Positions 1 to 6,700 of a DNA stretch of 64,000 nt are shown in pieces. The DNA is taken from contig NZ_RHHQ01000015.1 in assembly GCF_003710825.1 (NCBI RefSeq), forward strand, positions 1 to 64,000. Direction: 5' to 3'. Within the stretch, counting starts at the first letter, position 1. Every line of letters begins with the position of its first letter. The stretch comes from Brevibacillus fluminis. Lineage in GTDB: Bacteria > Bacillota > Bacilli > Brevibacillales > Brevibacillaceae. The notes beneath the pieces were generated by a model, which saw only the letters and a program-made list of their open reading frames with translations, was not told the origin of the DNA and made no database searches. The translations under genes were made by a program, and so were the position numbers.

Positions 1-38
1 TATCCAGTTTTGAAGGAACAAGTCCTTCAACTGAATAT

Positions 39-113
39 TCCTCAGTAGCTCAATGGTGGAGCAACCGGCTGTTAACCGGTAGGTTGGCGGTTCGAGTCCG
101 TCCTGAGGAGCCA
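39..113 (+). tRNA. tRNA-Asn (GTT)
   Basis: Full cloverleaf. The acceptor arm TCCTCAG (39-45) pairs with CTGAGGA (103-109), followed by discriminator G and an encoded CCA at 111-113. The anticodon loop at 69-75 carries GTT at 71-73. It is the first of seven closely spaced tRNA genes. An 8-bp hairpin just upstream (10-30) resembles rRNA-operon spacer sequence, so the cluster probably follows an rRNA operon to the left (inference). Confidence 0.97.
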
Positions 114-118
114 TATGC

Positions 119-209
119 GGAGAGTTACCCAAGAGGCCGAAGGGGACGGTTTGCTAAACCGTTAGTATGCGCAAGCGTAGCGAGGGTTCGAATCCCTCAC
201 TCTCCGCCA
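119..209 (+). tRNA. tRNA-Ser (GCT)
   Basis: Acceptor GGAGAGT (119-125) pairs with ACTCTCC (199-205), then G and encoded CCA 207-209. Anticodon GCT is at 153-155. A long variable arm, typical of class II serine tRNAs, accounts for the 91-nt length. It lies 5 nt after tRNA-Asn in the same transcription unit. Confidence 0.97.
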
Positions 210-223
210 TATTTTTATATTTT

Positions 224-300
224 GGCGGTGTAGCTCAGATGGCTAGAGCGTTCGGTTCATACCCGAAAGGTCGGGGGTTCGACCCCCTCCGCCGCTACCA
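224..300 (+). tRNA. tRNA-Met (CAT), elongator type
   Basis: Acceptor 224-230 pairs with 290-296, with a G-T pair at position 1-72; discriminator A and CCA end at 300. Anticodon CAT is at 258-260. The body closely resembles the elongator tRNA-Met of Bacillus as I remember it. It lacks the unpaired 1-72 position of initiator tRNA. A tRNA-Ile2 (lysidine) reading is possible but less likely. Confidence 0.93.
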
Positions 301-301
301 T

Positions 302-375
302 AGGGGCATAGTTTAAAGGTAGAACGAAGGTCTCCAAAACCTTTGGTGTGGGTTCGATTCCTACTGCCCCTGCCA
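302..375 (+). tRNA. tRNA-Trp (CCA)
   Basis: Acceptor AGGGGCA (302-308) pairs with TGCCCCT (365-371), discriminator G, encoded CCA 373-375. The anticodon loop at 332-338 carries CCA at 334-336. It starts one base after tRNA-Met. Confidence 0.96.
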
Positions 376-418
376 CTTAATCGTATAGGCGTTTCAAAGG
401 GAACAATCATAAAAGCAT

Positions 419-495
419 GGCGGTCGTGGCGAAGGGGTTAACGCACCGGATTGTGGCTCCGGCACTCGTGGGTTCAAGTCCCATCGATCGCCCCA
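419..495 (+). tRNA. tRNA-His (GTG)
   Basis: Acceptor 420-426 pairs with 485-491. The extra G at 419 faces C at 492, the G-1:C73 identity pair of bacterial tRNA-His. Anticodon GTG is at 443-445 and encoded CCA at 493-495. Confidence 0.96.
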
Positions 496-498
496 TTT

Positions 499-572
499 GG
501 GAGTATAGCCAAGTGGTAAGGCACGGGTCTGCAAAACCCTTATCCCCGGTTCAAATCCGGGTACTCCCTCCA
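499..572 (+). tRNA. tRNA-Cys (GCA)
   Basis: Acceptor GGGAGTA (499-505) pairs with TACTCCC (562-568), discriminator T, CCA 570-572. Anticodon GCA is at 531-533. Only the outermost anticodon-stem pair is mismatched. Confidence 0.95.
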
Positions 573-581
573 ATTTTACGA

Positions 582-658
<77 letters not shown>

Positions 659-772
659 TAGCAGTTTATTTACATAAGAGAATGGTTTCATCAGCTGCGT
701 CGAGGCAATGGGTTTATCAGGTAGCCAAGACGGTGTAACGCGTTTCACTATCGACATAACAAATAATATGGT

Positions 773-812
773 AACCTCCTACGGACAAGAAAATGTCTAT
801 AGGAGGTTTTTT
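773..812 (+). promoter_or_regulatory. Hairpin with T-run that also hides a ribosome site
   Basis: AACCTCCTA (773-781) pairs with TAGGAGGTT (800-808), and the inner GACA (784-787) pairs with TGTC (794-797) around a 6-nt loop. Six T residues end at 812. It has the form of an intrinsic terminator and could end the tRNA transcript. Its 3' arm also contains AGGAGG placed for the ATG at 814, so it could equally be a leader attenuator. The dual reading is inference. Confidence 0.55.
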
Positions 813-813
813 G

Positions 814-858
814 ATGTCTACAACCATAACACATCCTCATTTAGCCGTTGCTACATAG
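814..858 (+). CDS. Possible 14-residue leader peptide
   Basis: ATG 814 follows an AGGAGG (801-806) with 7-nt spacing and runs 14 codons to TAG at 856-858 (MSTTITHPHLAVAT). The ribosome site sits in the 3' arm of the 773-812 hairpin, the arrangement of translation-controlled leaders upstream of inducible resistance genes. No sizeable gene follows directly; the next is the MFS exporter at 1300, which has its own leader. It may be an orphan leader whose target was lost, or chance. Confidence 0.3.
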   Translation: MSTTITHPHLAVAT

Positions 859-1162
859 GTTTCCAAACAAGGACCTTCAGTATTGTTCAGTCTTCTACTA
901 ATTTAATCAAGCGGAAGCATCCTTTCTAGTTTCCGTAATTGCTCGAATAAAAAAGAGCTTCACCTTAGCAGCAAACGTAAGCAAGAACATTGACGATACG
1001 CATGATCACATGATAAACTGCGAGCAACAAGTAGTGAAAGGGTGACCGTAAAGCCAATGATCAACTAATCCGATTCCACAAAAGAAAAAATCGTCAAACA
1101 CGATTTGATCTGGATAGGATTAGTGCGGGCATTTTTCGAAAAATGACAAGATCATTGTTCTT
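859..1162. other. Intergenic stretch without recognised gene
   Basis: This AT-rich segment has only short frames without credible starts or family likeness. It may be decayed sequence from a gene once controlled by the 773-858 leader, but no homology is recognisable by eye. Confidence 0.5.
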
Positions 1163-1191
1163 TTGACAGGAGCAGTGTATCTTTTTATTCG
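1163..1191 (+). promoter_or_regulatory. Candidate sigma-A promoter for the MFS exporter
   Basis: TTGACA at 1163-1168 is followed, after 17 nt, by a weak -10 TATTCG at 1186-1191. The transcript would begin around 1198, right before the 1200-1235 hairpin. Confidence 0.4.
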
Positions 1192-1199
1192 CGTGTGCG

Positions 1200-1235
1200 C
1201 CTCCTATCCAGTATCTAATGGATAAGGAGGTTTTT
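1200..1235 (+). promoter_or_regulatory. Attenuator-type hairpin with T-run at the MFS leader
   Basis: CCTCC (1200-1204) plus TATCCA pairs with TGGATA plus AGGAGG (1219-1230) around an 8-nt loop, followed by five T residues (1231-1235). The 3' arm is the ribosome site for the leader ORF starting at 1236. The element can act as a terminator or by sequestering the ribosome site; which one is used cannot be decided from sequence. Confidence 0.6.
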
Positions 1236-1298
1236 GTGTTGCAAGCGAACAAAAAACGAGTGGCCGAAGAACGTTCTCCCAAAAGGAAGGAGGCATAG
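1236..1298 (+). CDS. 20-residue leader peptide upstream of the MFS exporter
   Basis: GTG 1236 lies 5 nt after an AAGGAGG (1224-1230) locked in the 3' arm of the 1200-1230 hairpin. It runs 20 codons to TAG 1296-1298 and is rich in Lys, Arg and Glu. The exporter ribosome site (AAGGAAGGAGG, 1283-1293) lies inside the end of this ORF, and the exporter ATG begins one base after the stop. Translation of the leader could therefore open or couple the exporter, as known for drug-inducible efflux genes such as tet(L), which also has a 20-codon leader. Function here is inferred. Confidence 0.55.
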   Translation: MLQANKKRVAEERSPKRKEA

Positions 1299-1299
1299 G

Positions 1300-2514
1300 A
1301 TGCATACGAGAAAAAGCACACACAAGAAGATAATCCTTGCGATTTTAATGCTCAATATATTCATCGTCATGGTAGGCGTAGGGCTGGTTACGCCACTTCT
1401 CCCGCAGCTGATCCTTGGCATGGGGGCAAGCGGACAGTCAATCGGCCTACTCGTGGCTGCCTATGGCATAACACAGTTTCTACTATCGCCATTGACTGGC
1501 CAACTATCGGATCGCTATGGGAGAAAAGCATTCATAGTTGGAGGCGGCATCGTCTATGCTGTTGCAAAATGTTTGTTTGCGGCAGGAGATTCGCTGTGGA
1601 TGCTCTATGCCTCTAGGCTGCTGGAAGGTGTAGCAGCCGCGCTGATCGTCCCGCCTATGATGGCCTATGTAGCCGACGTGACGACGACGGAGGAACACGC
1701 CAAAGGAAATGCGTTGCTAGGCGCAGCGATGTCGTTCGGATTCGTGGTAGGACCCGGTCTGGGAGGCTTTCTCGCCGGTTATGGGGTAAAAGTGCCACTT
1801 TATGTAGCAACGGGCGCTGCGATTGCCGGAGTTGTTGTTTCCTTGGTTTGTCTTCCTGAAAGCCTCTCGACGGAGCAAATGAACGAAACGAGAGCCAAGG
1901 TGAGAAGGCGGGAGTCGTTCCTCAAACGATATGCCCAATCGTTGCAATCCGAATACGCGATGCTTTTTATGCTCGTTTTTGTGATGACTTTCGGGCTGGC
2001 GAATTTTGAGTCTGTTTTCGGCCTATATGTTACGGACCGCTTTTACTTTTCTCCGCAGGACATCGCCCTCATTCTGACCACAGGCGCTGTGATCGGCGTC
2101 GGCATGCAGGCGCTGCTGGTCGCGAAAATCATGAAGCGGTTCGGGGAAACCAGGGTGATCACAGCCTCCCTTTTGTTTATCGCAACAGCGTACGTGGTGC
2201 TGCTTTTGGCCAAGGCGTTTTGGAGTATTTTCCTCGTAACGTTCTGCATATTCTTCGCGACTGCTATGCTTCGACCCGCGCTCACAACGAAGCTGTCAAA
2301 AATGGCGGGGAATGAGCAAGGGTATGTGGCGGGGATGAACAATGCCTATATGAGTATGGGAAACATTGTAGGACCGACACTAGCGGGAATTTTTTACGAC
2401 GTGAATCAATTCGCACCGTTTTTGGCAGGCGGCAGTATTCTCTTTCTTGCATTTTTGATGACACTAAAATTAAAAGAAAAGCATCCGGTTGAATCGGAAA
2501 TGAGCAATACGTAA
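1300..2514 (+). CDS. MFS multidrug exporter (DHA1 type, Bmr/NorA-like)
   Basis: A 404-residue polytopic membrane protein of the major facilitator superfamily, with about 12 hydrophobic segments. The loop between helices 2 and 3 holds the family motif (LTGQLSDRYGRK), and helix 5 has the antiporter-type GPGLGGFLAG. Such proteins expel drugs from the membrane or cytosol using the proton gradient. ATG 1300 is preferred to the in-frame TTG at 1234 because AAGGAAGGAGG ends 6 nt upstream. The gene stands alone behind a hairpin and a 20-codon leader, suggesting inducible expression. The substrate cannot be told from sequence. Confidence 0.85.
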   Translation: MHTRKSTHKKIILAILMLNIFIVMVGVGLVTPLLPQLILGMGASGQSIGLLVAAYGITQFLLSPLTGQLSDRYGRKAFIVGGGIVYAVAKCLFAAGDSLWMLYASRLLEGVAAALIVPPMMAYVADVTTTEEHAKGNALLGAAMSFGFVVGPGLGGFLAGYGVKVPLYVATGAAIAGVVVSLVCLPESLSTEQMNETRAKVRRRESFLKRYAQSLQSEYAMLFMLVFVMTFGLANFESVFGLYVTDRFYFSPQDIALILTTGAVIGVGMQALLVAKIMKRFGETRVITASLLFIATAYVVLLLAKAFWSIFLVTFCIFFATAMLRPALTTKLSKMAGNEQGYVAGMNNAYMSMGNIVGPTLAGIFYDVNQFAPFLAGGSILFLAFLMTLKLKEKHPVESEMSNT

Positions 2515-2561
2515 GAAAAGCCAAGTTTTTTGATCGTTCGAACTAGCTATAGAAAAGAAAA

Positions 2562-2597
2562 AGCCAGTCTGCCACAGTGCGTAGTGGGAGGCTGGCT
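2562..2597. repeat. Long stem-loop after the MFS gene
   Basis: AGCCAG (2562-2567) pairs with CTGGCT (2592-2597), and the inner arms extend the stem to about 14 pairs with one mismatch. No T-run follows on the + strand. On the minus strand the T-rich complement of 2551-2561 follows, so it would terminate leftward transcription better. It may still protect or end the exporter mRNA. Confidence 0.4.
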
Positions 2598-2747
2598 CAA
2601 TCTGCGAAAAGCACGCTCGATCAGAAATCGTGGCAGTACGGAGCAATAGCAGCCATTGATGAAAAAAATCAACGAATTATCAGGCAAATAAAACACATAT
2701 ATAATAGAAGAAACTCGATCGATAAGATTTTAAGTAATATTGAATTC

Positions 2748-2776
2748 TTGACTATCGACTCAAAATAGTGTATACT
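2748..2776 (+). promoter_or_regulatory. Sigma-A promoter of tRNA-Leu
   Basis: TTGACT (2748-2753), 17-nt spacer, TATACT (2771-2776). The near-consensus pair lies about 80 nt before the tRNA-Leu gene and has no other target. Confidence 0.8.
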
Positions 2777-2857
2777 ATCTCTTGTAGCAAAGCGTCTATA
2801 GGTAGAGTGGGTAGTCACGTTGTAATCTCAGATCTCTCCTAACGCATTTTAACTCCT

Positions 2858-2939
2858 GCGGTCGTGGTGGAATTGGCAGACACACCATCTTGAGGGGGTG
2901 GCGGGGCGACCCGTGCGAGTTCGAGTCTCGCCGACCGCA
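2858..2939 (+). tRNA. tRNA-Leu (GAG), CCA not encoded
   Basis: Acceptor GCGGTCG (2858-2864) pairs with CGACCGC (2932-2938) and the discriminator is A at 2939. Anticodon GAG is at 2892-2894. The long variable arm fits leucine. The following bases are CTT, so CCA must be added by nucleotidyltransferase, unlike the other eight tRNAs in the window. Confidence 0.95.
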
Positions 2940-2971
2940 CTTGTAAGCATATCGCGATAATAAGCCCTTGT

Positions 2972-2996
2972 CGGGGCTTTTTTTATTTTGCGCAAC
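2972..2996 (+). terminator. Terminator of tRNA-Leu
   Basis: AAGCCC (2972-2977) pairs with GGGCTT (2984-2989), followed by a T-run to 2994. Confidence 0.85.
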
Positions 2997-3117
2997 AGTT
3001 AAGCCCCTGCAAGCTCTGTTTTAAGAGCGCCGCATCGTGTGATACGAATCGTGCACGATGGCGAAAATACGTATGACAAATAAAAATTCCGCAACAGCCA
3101 CTTCCACTTTGGTATCA

Positions 3118-3135
3118 TGTAACAATATTGTTACA
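3118..3135. promoter_or_regulatory. 18-bp perfect palindrome, operator candidate for the MgtC-like gene
   Basis: TGTAACAATATTGTTACA reads identically on both strands. It lies between a possible -35 (TTGGTA, 3109-3114) and -10 (TACAGA, 3132-3137), 36 nt before the start of the MgtC-like gene. A dimeric repressor is the natural reader; which family is not evident. Confidence 0.5.
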
Positions 3136-3170
3136 GAAATTTCCAACAATGCTGAGATTGGGGTTGATGA

Positions 3171-3836
3171 TTGGAGTTTGAGTACCTGCTGCGCGTGTTG
3201 ATTGCCGGCGTTTGCGGAGCCATAATTGGGTATGAGCGGAAAAACCGGATGAAGGAGGCAGGCATTCGTACCCATTTAGTCGTTGCTGTGGGAGCCTCCC
3301 TAATGATGGTTCTATCCAAATACGGTTTTCAGGATCAATTGGGTTGGCATAATCTGTCCCTTGACCCGTCTCGGATTTCTGCTCAAGTGGTAAGCGGGAT
3401 TGGGTTTTTGGGGGCGGGCATGATCTTTTTGCAGCGGCACACGATAAAGGGGCTTACAACAGCGGCGGGCATTTGGGCGACATCAGGTATCGGCATGACG
3501 ATTGGGTCCGGTCTTTACTGGGTTGGTATCGGTGTGACGCTCATCATTTTGTTGGCACAAATGGTATTGTATAAACAGTTTAACTGGCTGACAGCACCAA
3601 GGGCCGAACAAATTTTGCTTCGCGTTGAAAACGAGCAAGCAACACTGGAACGCGTTCAGCAGATTCTTGCCGAAAGAGGCGTGCTGAACATGGGCTTCCA
3701 TGCAGAGAAAAAAGGTAATGATTTCACAGAAATTGAGGTAGAAATTTCTATCAAGCTTCCAGGAACTGAACAATTGCAGCATTTGCTTACGCTGATTCAG
3801 GAAATTCCTGCAGTGCGATCTGTCGAATTTCAGTAA
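3171..3836 (+). CDS. MgtC/SapB family membrane protein
   Basis: A 221-residue protein with an N-terminal MgtC/SapB domain (about residues 1-135). It has four to five hydrophobic helices, the conserved GAIIGYERK segment near residue 17 and the GIGFLGAGMIF segment near residue 77. A soluble C-terminal ACT-like region of about 75 residues follows. MgtC proteins help bacteria cope with low magnesium, in some species by modulating ATP synthase; that role is not established for this branch. The start must be TTG 3171 because an in-frame stop lies immediately upstream; the ribosome site is weak. A palindromic operator candidate precedes it. Confidence 0.85.
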   Translation: MEFEYLLRVLIAGVCGAIIGYERKNRMKEAGIRTHLVVAVGASLMMVLSKYGFQDQLGWHNLSLDPSRISAQVVSGIGFLGAGMIFLQRHTIKGLTTAAGIWATSGIGMTIGSGLYWVGIGVTLIILLAQMVLYKQFNWLTAPRAEQILLRVENEQATLERVQQILAERGVLNMGFHAEKKGNDFTEIEVEISIKLPGTEQLQHLLTLIQEIPAVRSVEFQ

Positions 3837-4142
3837 CAAGAAAAATAATCCAAATGGTCTAGTCACTGCTAGATCGTTGGTAGCAAAAGACACCTTCCTA
3901 CGAGCAATTCGACAGCTGTCGAGAAGTTATGTGCAACCAAAACCGAATAGAATTCGTCAAATAAGGGAAAGGTGTTAGGGAATAGTAGCAGAAAGCGTCG
4001 ATAAGTTTTCCGCTAAAAAGGGATTGCTGACTCGACCGGATTGTTGTAAACTCGCAAATAGGGCTTTGTTGTTGAAGATTTACAGGTATTTACATCTGGC
4101 CATGTAGAGATAAAAAGTGGCATGTTCGAGGAGATCAGATTC
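3837..4142. other. Intergenic stretch, nothing recognised
   Basis: About 300 nt of AT-rich sequence between the MgtC-like gene and the glycosyltransferase. A small dyad (TCTAG/CTAGA near 3860) lacks a T-run. No riboswitch, clear promoter or coding signal could be recognised. Confidence 0.4.
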
Positions 4143-5372
4143 ATGATGTTAAAAGAGATCATTGAGGGATTATTCATCGGGTTTAGCACAACAGCAGGAT
4201 TAATCAGCACATATCAGACACTGGTGTCCTGTGGCGGTTTGTTCCGCAAGAAAGAAGCTGTGACCAATGAGCCTACAAAAACATTCGCCGTATTGGTCGC
4301 TGCACACAACGAGAGTGCGGTTATCGCACCATTGATTGAAAACCTGAAAAAACTGGACTACCCACGTGAAATGTACGACATCTTTGTCATTTGCGACAAC
4401 TGTACAGACAACACAGCGGAAATTGTCCGGGAGCACGGCGCGTATGCCTGCGAGCGTTTCGATTCGAGCAAGCGCGGAAAAGGCTTTGGTATCGAATGGA
4501 TGCTGGAGAATCTGTGGGGGATGCCCAAACAATATGACGCGATCGTCATGTTTGACGCTGACAACCTCGTAGAGAAAAATTTCCTGCGCGTAATGAACGA
4601 CCGCTTGTGCAAAGGTGCACGCGTGATTCAAGGATATTTGGATTCAAAAAACCCGTTCGATTCGTGGATTACATTATCGTATGCCATCACGTATTGGTTC
4701 ACCAATCGCATGTGGCAATTGGCGCGCCACAATTTGGGCTTGCCAAACACACTTGGGGGCACAGGACTTTGTATCGACAGCGCGCTGCTCAAAGAAATGG
4801 GTTGGGGCGCAACCAGCTTGACCGAGGACCTGGAGTTCGCCACACGCTGTATCGCTCGCGGAATCTATCCGACTTGGGCACATGACACCAAAGTGTATGA
4901 TGAAAAGCCGATCGATTTGAAAGCGTCGATGCGCCAGCGTTTGCGCTGGATGCAAGGCCATTATGACGTCGCGGGCCGCTATATCGGAACCGTACTGAAA
5001 AACGGTTTCAAATCGATGCGTCTCGGTATGCTGGATGCAGCGTTCTACCTGTTCCAGCCGATGTACGTGCTGATCGTCACGTTTATGTCTATCTTGTTCG
5101 CCACTCGCTTTTTCGATGTCGGCTTCATGCCGGCTGCACACTTTTTGCCGAGCTGGCTCGTTTATTCAACGACAGCGGTGTTCTACCTGCTGCCGGTCCT
5201 GGCGCTTTATTTAGAAAAAGTGCCGCTGAAAGCATACTTTGGTTTACTGCTTTTGCCGATTTTCTTCCTGACGTGGCTGCCGATCTTCTTCTATGCGTTC
5301 TTCACCAAGAACAATCAGGAGTGGAGCCATACCGCGCATACGCGTTCGATTCGTTTGGAAGAAATGCAGTAA
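4143..5372 (+). CDS. Processive glycosyltransferase family 2, membrane-bound
   Basis: A 409-residue GT2 enzyme: an N-terminal membrane anchor, a GT-A domain, and three to four C-terminal transmembrane segments. Visible catalytic elements are DAD (138-140, nucleotide-sugar/metal), TED with the base Asp at 229, and QRLRW (265-269), the QxxRW signature of processive synthases such as cellulose, hyaluronan and poly-GlcNAc synthases. It probably polymerises and exports a surface polysaccharide, but the sugar is unknown. ATG 4143 is preferred because GAGGAG (4128-4133) lies 9 nt upstream; ATG 4122 in the same frame has no good ribosome site. No other polysaccharide genes are adjacent. Confidence 0.85.
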   Translation: MMLKEIIEGLFIGFSTTAGLISTYQTLVSCGGLFRKKEAVTNEPTKTFAVLVAAHNESAVIAPLIENLKKLDYPREMYDIFVICDNCTDNTAEIVREHGAYACERFDSSKRGKGFGIEWMLENLWGMPKQYDAIVMFDADNLVEKNFLRVMNDRLCKGARVIQGYLDSKNPFDSWITLSYAITYWFTNRMWQLARHNLGLPNTLGGTGLCIDSALLKEMGWGATSLTEDLEFATRCIARGIYPTWAHDTKVYDEKPIDLKASMRQRLRWMQGHYDVAGRYIGTVLKNGFKSMRLGMLDAAFYLFQPMYVLIVTFMSILFATRFFDVGFMPAAHFLPSWLVYSTTAVFYLLPVLALYLEKVPLKAYFGLLLLPIFFLTWLPIFFYAFFTKNNQEWSHTAHTRSIRLEEMQ

Positions 5373-5390
5373 TCTTACCAACTGGATTGG

Positions 5391-5423
5391 AAACCGCCTG
5401 GACTACGTGTCGGGCGGTTTTTT
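5391..5423 (+). terminator. Terminator of the glycosyltransferase gene
   Basis: AAACCGCC (5391-5398) pairs with GGCGGTTT (5413-5420) and a T-run reaches 5423. The dispersed repeat copy A begins two bases later. Confidence 0.85.
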
Positions 5424-5424
5424 G

Positions 5425-5620
5425 TACAGATAAGAATTGATAAAATTCTTATCCAGTATAAGGGCAACCGCGGCTACGCCAAAAAGCATGGCCTAGCCAG
5501 GTTTTCTAATCGTATAAGAATTTATAAGTGCAGGCGCTTATAAATTCTGGAGCGGAAGAAAAACTTCCACAGATTGAAGGATCTTCTTCTTGAAAGGGCT
5601 TCTGAAAGAAGTTTTTCTTA
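5425..5620 (+). repeat. Dispersed intergenic repeat, copy A (long form)
   Basis: A 196-bp member of a family also present at 15605, 15931, 39029 and 41277. Module 1 (5425-5510) contains an AT-rich dyad (AAGAATT..AAATTCTT), a GCAACCGC segment and a GCCAAA..TGGC dyad ending in GCCAGGTTTTCTAA. Module 2 (5511-5620) has a perfect 12-bp inverted repeat, AGAATTTATAAG/CTTATAAATTCT, and ends in AAGTTTTTCTTA. Only copy E shares module 2. It has no coding capacity, and its end lies against the promoter of the next gene. Confidence 0.85.
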
Positions 5621-5629
5621 TGGTACAAT
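5621..5629 (+). promoter_or_regulatory. Extended -10 promoter of the radical SAM gene
   Basis: TGG followed by TACAAT (5624-5629) is an extended -10; the -35 side, inside repeat copy A, is poor. It lies 35 nt before the start at 5664. Confidence 0.4.
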
Positions 5630-5663
5630 GGCTATAGTTGATTTATACCCAAAGGAGAATCAC

Positions 5664-6623
5664 ATGAAACATTTGCTGGATACACACGATGCGTCTCCTC
5701 TCTTGTGGGGTGACAAGCGCTATCATACATGGAACCATCACCTGCGGGGGATGTTTCACGACAAAATTTTTAAGGTGCCGCTCGATGGCGGGTTTACATG
5801 CCCCAACCGCGATGGCAAGGTGTTGACGGGTGGCTGCACGTTTTGCAGTGCACGGGGGTCGGGCGACTTTGCCGGAGACCGCCGGCTGACGCTGGAGAAG
5901 CAGTTTGTGGATGTAAAGAGCCGTCTGCATGAAAAATGGCCAAAAGCAAAATATATCGGCTTTTTCCAAGCGTTCAGCAATACGTATGCACCGGTTGAAG
6001 AACTGCGTGAGATGTTCGAGCTGATTCTGAAGCAGGAAGGGGTCGTCGGTTTGTCCATCGCGACGCGTCCTGACTGTTTGCCGGACGATGTGGTTGAATA
6101 TTTGGCGGAGTTGAACGAGCGCACTTACCTGTGGGTAGAGCTCGGCCTGCAAACCGTCCATGAGCGTACCCAATTGCTGGTCAAACGCGGCCATGACCTG
6201 CAATGCTACCTCGATGGCGTGGAGAAGCTGCGCAAGCACAACATTCGCGTTTGCTCTCACATCATCTACGGCTTGCCTGGCGAAAACTATGACGACATGA
6301 TGGAAACGGCTCGTGGCGTCGCCAAGATGGATGTGCAAGGGATCAAAATCCATCTGCTGCACCTCTTGCGCGGCACGCCGATGGTCAAGCAGTACGAGCA
6401 AGGGCTGCTCGAATTTTTGTCCCAGGAAGAGTACACCAAGCTGGTCGCAGACACGCTGGAGATTTTGCCGCCAGAGATGATCGTACATCGAGTGACCGGT
6501 GACGGGCCGCCTGATATTTTGATCGGACCGATGTGGAGCAGGAAAAAATGGGAAGTGCTGAACGGCATCGACGCGGAGCTGGTGCGCCGCAACACATGGC
6601 AAGGTAAGTTCTGGACGCCATAA
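5664..6623 (+). CDS. Radical SAM protein, TIGR01212 (YhcC/YtqA) family
   Basis: A 319-residue radical SAM protein. Cysteines at 46, 58 and 61 (the last two in GGCTFC) match the atypical cluster-binding spacing of the TIGR01212 family, and the rest follows the Elp3-like radical SAM barrel (FFQAFSNTYAP, LWVELGLQT, HIIYGLPGE). Members bind a 4Fe-4S cluster and cleave S-adenosylmethionine; the substrate of this group is not known to me, though tRNA or rRNA modification has been suggested. ATG 5664 has AAAGGAG (5651-5657) in place; the frame is open further upstream into the repeat but without a ribosome site. Confidence 0.85.
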   Translation: MKHLLDTHDASPLLWGDKRYHTWNHHLRGMFHDKIFKVPLDGGFTCPNRDGKVLTGGCTFCSARGSGDFAGDRRLTLEKQFVDVKSRLHEKWPKAKYIGFFQAFSNTYAPVEELREMFELILKQEGVVGLSIATRPDCLPDDVVEYLAELNERTYLWVELGLQTVHERTQLLVKRGHDLQCYLDGVEKLRKHNIRVCSHIIYGLPGENYDDMMETARGVAKMDVQGIKIHLLHLLRGTPMVKQYEQGLLEFLSQEEYTKLVADTLEILPPEMIVHRVTGDGPPDILIGPMWSRKKWEVLNGIDAELVRRNTWQGKFWTP

Positions 6624-6640
6624 AAATCGAGCCAAAACAA

Positions 6641-6682
6641 AAACGGAGCTTTTTTGCAGATGCAAAAGGCTCCGTTTGTTGT
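6641..6682. terminator. Bidirectional terminator
   Basis: AAACGGAGC (6641-6649) pairs with GCTCCGTTT (6669-6677), with A- and T-rich flanks on both sides. It serves the radical SAM gene (+) and glpQ (-), which converge here. Confidence 0.8.
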
Positions 6683-6700
6683 TCTTGCGAAAAATGATGG

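Noticed and set aside
708-929. 73-codon open frame after the tRNA cluster
   Set aside because: No ribosome site, no recognisable protein pattern, and it crosses the hairpin and leader ORF in another frame.
773-1235. Possible T-box or known riboswitch ahead of the MFS exporter
   Set aside because: No T-box motif, S-box or other aptamer core could be recognised; the region is better explained by hairpin and leader-ORF control.
2577-2768. 63-codon open frame before tRNA-Leu
   Set aside because: It starts inside a stem-loop, lacks a ribosome site and overlaps the tRNA-Leu promoter; composition does not look coding.
5643-6665. Long antisense frame opposite the radical SAM gene
   Set aside because: A frame shadow of a well-supported gene; His/Gln-rich low-complexity product typical of reverse-strand reading.
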